DNA of 64,000 nucleotides from Parabacteroides distasonis. Lineage in GTDB: Bacteria > Bacteroidota > Bacteroidia > Bacteroidales > Tannerellaceae. The notes below the pieces were generated by a model, which saw only the letters and a program-made list of their open reading frames with translations, made no database searches and was not told where the DNA came from. Below are positions 59,309 through 64,000 of the stretch, piece by piece. Each line of letters begins with the position of its first letter. Positions within the stretch are counted from its first letter, which is position 1. Location: assembly GCA_021531385.1 (NCBI GenBank), contig JAFBIR010000004.1:124001-188000 (forward strand), given 5' to 3'. The translations under genes were made by a program, and so were the position numbers.

Positions 59309-61822
59309 ATGAAAAGGATAGGCCTTTATCTGTTGGTCGGCTTAATTGGCTGCCTTCCGGCTCTGTGGGGACAAGGACGCACGGAGCGATTGTTAGAGAA
59401 GAATTGGCGCTTTACCCGGGCGGATAATCCGGAGTTCAAGGAGCCAACGTTTGATGATGCCACTTGGCAAAGCGTCACGGTGCCACATGATTGGGCAATC
59501 TATGGCCCTTTCAGTGCGCAGAACGACAAGCAGGAGGTGGCGATTGCGCAAGATGGACAAACGGAGGCGATGGAACATGCCGGTCGTACAGGTGGCTTGC
59601 CTTTCGTGGGTGTCGGTTGGTATCGCACCCAGTTTGAGTTGCCGGAGTTCACCGCTGGAAAGCAGGCTACCCTGCTTTTCGATGGGGCGATGAGTCATGC
59701 CCGTGTCTATGTGAATGGTACGGAGGTGGGTTATTGGCCATACGGTTATAACAGTTTCCACCTGGATATTACTCGCTATGTGCGTCCCAATCAGCCGAAT
59801 ACCTTGGCGGTACGTTTGGAGAACTTGCCCGAATCCTCTCGCTGGTATCCCGGTGCGGGGTTGTATCGTAATGTGCACCTGATCGTCACCGAGGCGGCAC
59901 ATATTCCCGTTTGGGGCACCTATATCACGACACCGGAGGTGAGCCGTGAGGCGGCCAAGGTGCATTTCTTGACGCAAGTCACCCTGCCGGAAGGGGCGGA
60001 TAAAGCGAGATACACCTTGAAAACCCGTTTGCTCAATCCCAACGGCCAGCAGCTGATCGAGTTGTCGGAATCGTTGGCGGGAAAGGATCCCGAGGGAAAA
60101 GGTATCGCACAGGAGTGCACCGTGCGGACACCCTCTTTGTGGTCGCCTGAGTTACCTGCTCTGTATAAAGCGGAGAGTCGTCTTTATGAGGGAGATAAAC
60201 TCTGCGATACCTACACCACCACCTTCGGTATTCGTTCCATCGAGGTGATTCCCGATAAGGGCTTTTTCTTGAATGGTGAGCGCATCGTGTTCAAAGGGGT
60301 CTGCAACCACCACGATTTAGGACCTTTGGGAGCGGCAGTTAATGAGGCGGCTATTCGCCATCAGATTCAGATGCTGAAAGATATGGGATGCAATGCGATC
60401 CGTACCTCCCACAACATGCCGGCACCGGAGTTGGTGGAGGCATGTGACGACATGGGTATGATGTTGATGGCCGAGAGCTTCGACGAGTGGAATACCCCGA
60501 AGTGCGCCAACGGCTACAACCTGCTTTTCAACGATTGGGCCGAGAAAGACCTGGTGAATCTGATTCGGCATTACCGAAATAACCCCAGTATCATGTTCTG
60601 GTGCATTGGCAACGAGGTGCCGAATCAAGGTGATAAGGAGGGGTATCGCATCGCCCAATGGCTGCAAGATATTTGCCACCGAGAGGATCCCACTCGCCCC
60701 GTGACGCAAGGGATGGACAACCCGGATGCCGTGGTGGAGAATGGTTTTGCGGCGGTGATGGATGTGGCGGGATTCAACTACCGTCCCTTCCGCTATGTGC
60801 GCAATTATAATGTCTTGCCGCAGAAGTTGATCTTGGGTAGCGAAACCGCCTCTACGGTTAGCTCTCGCGGTGTCTATAAGTTCCCTGTGGAGCGAAAGGC
60901 AATGGCTGTCTATGACGATCATCAAAGCTCCGGTTACGACGTGGAGCATTGCAGCTGGTCGAACCTCCCGGAGGATGATTTCATCCAGCATGAGGATTTG
61001 CCCTATTGCATCGGTGAGTTCGTTTGGACAGGTTTTGACTACTTAGGAGAGCCAACTCCCTACTACACCAACTGGCCGAGTCACAGCTCTCTGTTTGGTA
61101 TCATCGACCTGGCCAGCATCCCGAAGGATCGCTACTACCTCTATCGTAGCCATTGGAATAAGGAGGAGAAAACCCTCCATATCCTGCCGCATTGGACATG
61201 GCCTGATCGCAAGGGGAAGGTGACGCCCATCTTTGTCTATACCAACTATCCGTCGGCGGAGCTCTTCATCAACGGCAAGAGCCAAGGTCGTCGTACCAAG
61301 GATATGAGCATCCCGCTCGAAGGCAGTTACACGAAGGAGGCGCAGCAAAGTTTCGAACGTCAGAAACGCTATCGCCTCATGTGGATGGACACCCAATATG
61401 AGCCGGGTACGGTGAAGGTGGTCGCTTATGACGAGCAAGGCAACGTAGCTGCTACGGAGGAGATCCATACAGCTGGTAAGCCGCATCACATCGAGTTGAC
61501 TGCTGACCGTACGCACCTCACCGCCAATGGCAAGGACTTGGCGTATATCAATGTGCGTGTGGTGGATAAGAACGGCAACCTCTGTCCTAACGAGACCCGT
61601 GAGATTCGTTTCCGTGTGACCGGCGCAGGTAGTTTCCGGGCGGCTGCCAATGGCAACCCCGTCTGCTTGGAGCCTTTTCACCTGCCGAAGATGTCGCTCT
61701 TCAGTGGCCAGCTGACCGCCATCGTGCAAACCTCAGAGGAGGCAGGCCCCATTGTCTTCGAGGCCTTTGCCGACGGTCTCAAGGGAGCCATCTTGCAGGT
61801 AGAATCCAAATCCGAACTCTAA
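59309..61822 (+). CDS. Glycoside hydrolase family 2 (beta-galactosidase-like)
   Basis: An 837-residue secreted enzyme (signal MKRIGLYLLVGLIGCLPALW, cut near GQG). The GH2 layout is visible: sugar-binding jelly roll (about 25-215, with TVPHDWAIYGPF and GVGWYRTQF), Ig-like domain (about 215-320), TIM barrel (about 320-620) and C-terminal Ig-like domains. The acid/base Glu is in FWCIGNEVPNQ (about residue 436) and the nucleophile in ILGSETASTV (about 514). KGVCNHHDLGPLGAAVN is also typical. It is most likely a beta-galactosidase; related GH2 activities are possible. The stop abuts the convergent CBM9-like gene. Confidence 0.93.
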   Translation: MKRIGLYLLVGLIGCLPALWGQGRTERLLEKNWRFTRADNPEFKEPTFDDATWQSVTVPHDWAIYGPFSAQNDKQEVAIAQDGQTEAMEHAGRTGGLPFVGVGWYRTQFELPEFTAGKQATLLFDGAMSHARVYVNGTEVGYWPYGYNSFHLDITRYVRPNQPNTLAVRLENLPESSRWYPGAGLYRNVHLIVTEAAHIPVWGTYITTPEVSREAAKVHFLTQVTLPEGADKARYTLKTRLLNPNGQQLIELSESLAGKDPEGKGIAQECTVRTPSLWSPELPALYKAESRLYEGDKLCDTYTTTFGIRSIEVIPDKGFFLNGERIVFKGVCNHHDLGPLGAAVNEAAIRHQIQMLKDMGCNAIRTSHNMPAPELVEACDDMGMMLMAESFDEWNTPKCANGYNLLFNDWAEKDLVNLIRHYRNNPSIMFWCIGNEVPNQGDKEGYRIAQWLQDICHREDPTRPVTQGMDNPDAVVENGFAAVMDVAGFNYRPFRYVRNYNVLPQKLILGSETASTVSSRGVYKFPVERKAMAVYDDHQSSGYDVEHCSWSNLPEDDFIQHEDLPYCIGEFVWTGFDYLGEPTPYYTNWPSHSSLFGIIDLASIPKDRYYLYRSHWNKEEKTLHILPHWTWPDRKGKVTPIFVYTNYPSAELFINGKSQGRRTKDMSIPLEGSYTKEAQQSFERQKRYRLMWMDTQYEPGTVKVVAYDEQGNVAATEEIHTAGKPHHIELTADRTHLTANGKDLAYINVRVVDKNGNLCPNETREIRFRVTGAGSFRAAANGNPVCLEPFHLPKMSLFSGQLTAIVQTSEEAGPIVFEAFADGLKGAILQVESKSEL

Positions 61823-62464
61823 CTACAACCTTAATTCACCAAAGGAATCGGGTTGGTGAAAGTCGGGGTGTTCCGTATCGATCGGGTTCCAGCTGAGATA
61901 ATGTGGGGATGCGGTTGCGTCTCCACATTTGTAGAAATTACCAAAGATTCTCTCGGGCATAAAGTCTTTAGCCAGGCCGATAATGCCCAGCGGAATGACA
62001 ACCAAGAGGCTCCACTGATGAAAACCAGTCTTCTCATTGAACGGAATTCTGGGCAGAGAGGGATAGCGACGGATCAATGCCAGTTGCTCAGCGGGTAAAT
62101 CGGTTTTCTCTGATCTCGACAACCGGTATGAGGCATCGCATGTGCCGATGCAATTGAATTCGAAATTGATGTAATGGTCATCCGTAGGACGTTTGACAAA
62201 AAACTCCACGCAGCTATCTTGATAGACAGGGGAGCCATCTTTGTCATAGATAGCCCGGACGGAATTAGCTCTGGAGAAGAAGTAGATAAACAGGTTCTTA
62301 TCGCTTCGGGCGATGTTGAACGAGGCGATTGGCATGTAGGGGTAACGCTCCCAATTGGCTTGATCCATGTAGTGCCGTGGGGTTTTACGCTCCATGACGT
62401 CGATGATGGATGAGGCATCCAGCATTTCTAAGGCGGGGATGTAAGGAATAGTAAGACTTTTCAT
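61823..62464 (-). CDS. CBM9-like carbohydrate-binding protein
   Basis: A 213-residue protein from ATG 62464; the open frame extends upstream inside the LysE gene and is not supported. It matches CBM9-like proteins: ASFNIARSDKNLFIYFFSR, YQDSCVEFFVKRPTDDHYIN (the strand pair that forms the binding face), FEFNCIGTCDAS, and a C-terminal PHYLSWNPIDTEHPDFHQP. There is no signal peptide. Family members bind sugars, often beside glycoside hydrolases; here the convergent neighbour is GH2. ATGA overlap with the LysE gene suggests they share an mRNA. Confidence 0.82.
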   Translation of the reverse strand: MKSLTIPYIPALEMLDASSIIDVMERKTPRHYMDQANWERYPYMPIASFNIARSDKNLFIYFFSRANSVRAIYDKDGSPVYQDSCVEFFVKRPTDDHYINFEFNCIGTCDASYRLSRSEKTDLPAEQLALIRRYPSLPRIPFNEKTGFHQWSLLVVIPLGIIGLAKDFMPERIFGNFYKCGDATASPHYLSWNPIDTEHPDFHQPDSFGELRL

Positions 62465-63135
62465 GATATTTGAGTGATAAGTAATAAAGGCCCAGCGGAA
62501 TAGATGGTAAACAATACGGAGGCTATGCCGATGGCAGCGAGGCAAAGCACCACCAGACCAATCAGTCTGTTTAGCAACCCAATTCTTCGGACGTTTATCA
62601 TGGTTCCTAATTTTGCGAATAATGAGGTGATGGAAAACCACCAGGCGATTGCACCTACGGCAATGCCTAACATGCCGAGGGCTATCAGGCTGATCGGATG
62701 CTCAGGCAGGATGAAGCCAAAACGGGCATAGAGGCCGATGTAAAGCAAGACAATCAATACATTGCTGAAGGTCAGCAAGAATGCGGTTAGGAAATCTTGC
62801 GTATAGGTACGCTTCTTCTTGTGCTTGATAGAGGGCTTTTGCAGCATCTTCGCGGGATTGCTCCGATAGATGTAATAGCCGAAAAGGCCTAACACGATGC
62901 TACCCATCAGCTGTAGGGGTGTTTGGTTGGTCTCCACGAAGTTCACCATGAATCCCATGCCCAAGGCGGTCAGTATGCCGTAACAGATGTCGGATAGCGT
63001 CGCTCCTAAGCCGGTCATAAAGCCATGCCAACGTCCTTTATAGAACGTGCGTCGGATGCAGAGCATGCCGACAGGCCCCATGGGCGCCGACACCAGCACT
63101 CCGATCAGAATGCCCTTGATGAAAATCTCAACCAT
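62461..63135 (-). CDS. LysE/RhtB family exporter
   Basis: A 224-residue membrane protein with six hydrophobic helices. It begins MVEIFIKGILIGVLVSAPMG with the family motif PMGPVGMLCIRRT, then GLGATLSDICYG. LysE/RhtB proteins export amino acids such as lysine, threonine or homoserine. A long basic loop (about residues 98-115) separates helices 3 and 4. The substrate cannot be deduced. It overlaps the CBM9-like gene by ATGA. Confidence 0.9.
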   Translation of the reverse strand: MVEIFIKGILIGVLVSAPMGPVGMLCIRRTFYKGRWHGFMTGLGATLSDICYGILTALGMGFMVNFVETNQTPLQLMGSIVLGLFGYYIYRSNPAKMLQKPSIKHKKKRTYTQDFLTAFLLTFSNVLIVLLYIGLYARFGFILPEHPISLIALGMLGIAVGAIAWWFSITSLFAKLGTMINVRRIGLLNRLIGLVVLCLAAIGIASVLFTIYSAGPLLLITQIS

Positions 63136-63246
63136 TGATTGCTTAAAAACTAGCGTGCTTTTTGATTCGGCGAAGATACGACTTTTCTGCTTAATTTAGG
63201 AAGGAAGAATGAGGAGTTAGGAATTTCTAACTCCTCATTAGGGTGA

Positions 63247-64000
63247 CTATCGCTCTATCGTATAGCTACCCGCCTTATACTCCGTGGCGGTTGTCTCGCC
63301 CGGCAAGGTGACAGCAGCTGTGGCTCCTTCCGGAATGGTGAAGTTCCAGATCCACTTGTCGCCCTCGTATTTCCATTCGCTCTTGATCAAGCCCGCTGCG
63401 GATTGGTATTCTGCCTTCACGAAGCCCAAGCGCTTGTCGGGTACCGGGCTCATGATGATATGCTTGAAGCCGGGTTGTGCCACGTCGGCAGCGATGCCGG
63501 CCGCTGTTTCCCAGATCCATTCGCACACGCAGCCATAGGCGTAATGGTTGAAGCTGTTCATGCCACGAGGACCCATGCCCTTGTCGAGCATGTAGCTGTT
63601 CCAACGCTCCCAAATGGTGGTCGCCCCATTATCGACGGAGTAGAGCCAGCTCGGGTTCTTGCGCTGGAAAAGCAACTCATAGGCAATATCGACCATACCG
63701 TTCTCAGTGAGGGTAGGCATCAAGATGGAGGTGCCCAAGAAGCCGGTCTGCAAGCAGTTGCCGTGGTCGGCAAAGTTCTGACGCAAACGAGCGATCATGT
63801 TCGCTTTCGCTTGCCCCTCTACCAAGCCGTTCTTGAGTGCGAAGAGGGCCGGTGTCTGCATGGTGTTGAGGATCGCTGTCTTGAAGGTGCCATCTGCCTG
63901 GAGGAAGTTGTCCCGCAGGTATTGTTGAGCCTCCTTGACCATCGCCTCATACTTGGCCGCATCCCGACCGGTAGCCTTCGCCATGTCACGCATCAGGTTA
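63247..64000 (-). CDS. Alpha-L-rhamnosidase, GH78 (3' part, cut by the window edge)
   Basis: The frame is open to the window edge, so only the C-terminal 250 or so residues are present. They contain the end of the GH78 (alpha/alpha)6 catalytic domain: GNCLQTGFLGTSILMPTLTE, WLYSVDNGATTIWERWNSY (Trp, Glu), GMNSFNHYAYGCVCEWIWET, followed by the C-terminal beta domain with HIIMSPVPDKRLGFVKAEYQ. GH78 enzymes remove terminal rhamnose from plant or bacterial glycans. The N-terminus, signal peptide and first catalytic residues are outside the window. Confidence 0.92.
   Translation of the reverse strand, partial: NLMRDMAKATGRDAAKYEAMVKEAQQYLRDNFLQADGTFKTAILNTMQTPALFALKNGLVEGQAKANMIARLRQNFADHGNCLQTGFLGTSILMPTLTENGMVDIAYELLFQRKNPSWLYSVDNGATTIWERWNSYMLDKGMGPRGMNSFNHYAYGCVCEWIWETAAGIAADVAQPGFKHIIMSPVPDKRLGFVKAEYQSAAGLIKSEWKYEGDKWIWNFTIPEGATAAVTLPGETTATEYKAGSYTIER

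Overview
The window looks like a chromosomal segment of a gut Bacteroidales, most likely Parabacteroides or a close relative (inference). The signs are Bacteroidota-type promoters (TAnnTTTG at -7, often with TTG about 20 bases upstream) before many genes, secreted glycan enzymes (GH95, GH2, GH9, GH78), lipoprotein signals, and typical Bacteroidales housekeeping proteins (pepD, DivIC-like protein, OmpH, PepC, gamma carbonic anhydrase, large phospho-sugar mutase). No integrase, transposase, rRNA or CRISPR array is visible.

Layout. 1-15.7 kb: MATE exporter, a small zinc-ribbon protein, an orphan double-glycine-leader peptide, GH95 fucosidase, RluA-type pseudouridine synthase, SIMPL protein, a lipoprotein phosphoesterase with an AraC-type membrane regulator whose promoters share operator-like repeats, then peptidases and a carbonic anhydrase-like protein. 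15.7-29.2 kb: an AT-rich island on the minus strand. It encodes a stand-alone LytTR regulator, then an operon for a degenerate-MIDAS vWA lipoprotein, a 3-TM protein, a tubulin/FtsZ-like GTPase, a 1131-residue protein with an Hsp70/actin-type ATPase domain, a membrane-anchored protein, a MotA/TolQ-like protein and a MotB/OmpA-like protein, ending in three paralogous acidic membrane proteins. The island is bracketed by direct copies of a 155-bp promoter-RNA-terminator element. 29.3-40.2 kb: tRNA-Asp and a housekeeping block (ilvA, DivIC-like, OmpH, pepD, a three-gene envelope operon with an M23 peptidase, phospho-sugar mutase).

40.2-49.8 kb: a 1.1-kb gene-poor stretch with phased repeats, then a tight plus-strand operon: XRE regulator, NurA-like nuclease, HerA-like ATPase, GHKL/Hsp90-like ATPase, radical SAM protein and an AlbA_2/Schlafen-type ATP-binding protein, closed by a 19-bp perfect hairpin. 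It looks like a DNA-processing or defence cassette. 49.9-64 kb: agmatine-deiminase family protein, an unknown protein, GH9 and ThuA-domain genes, cytidine deaminase, methyltransferase, acyltransferase, C4-dicarboxylate transporter, GH2, a CBM9-like protein, LysE exporter and the 3' part of a GH78 rhamnosidase.

The two best candidates for a little-described system are the tubulin-like/Hsp70-like/MotAB-like/vWA island and the NurA-HerA-GHKL-radical SAM operon. For the first, the sequence also suggests its control: three 21-bp-phased direct repeats lie at matching distances upstream of both the LytTR gene and the operon, and six 41-bp repeats, most of them terminator-like, separate the two.
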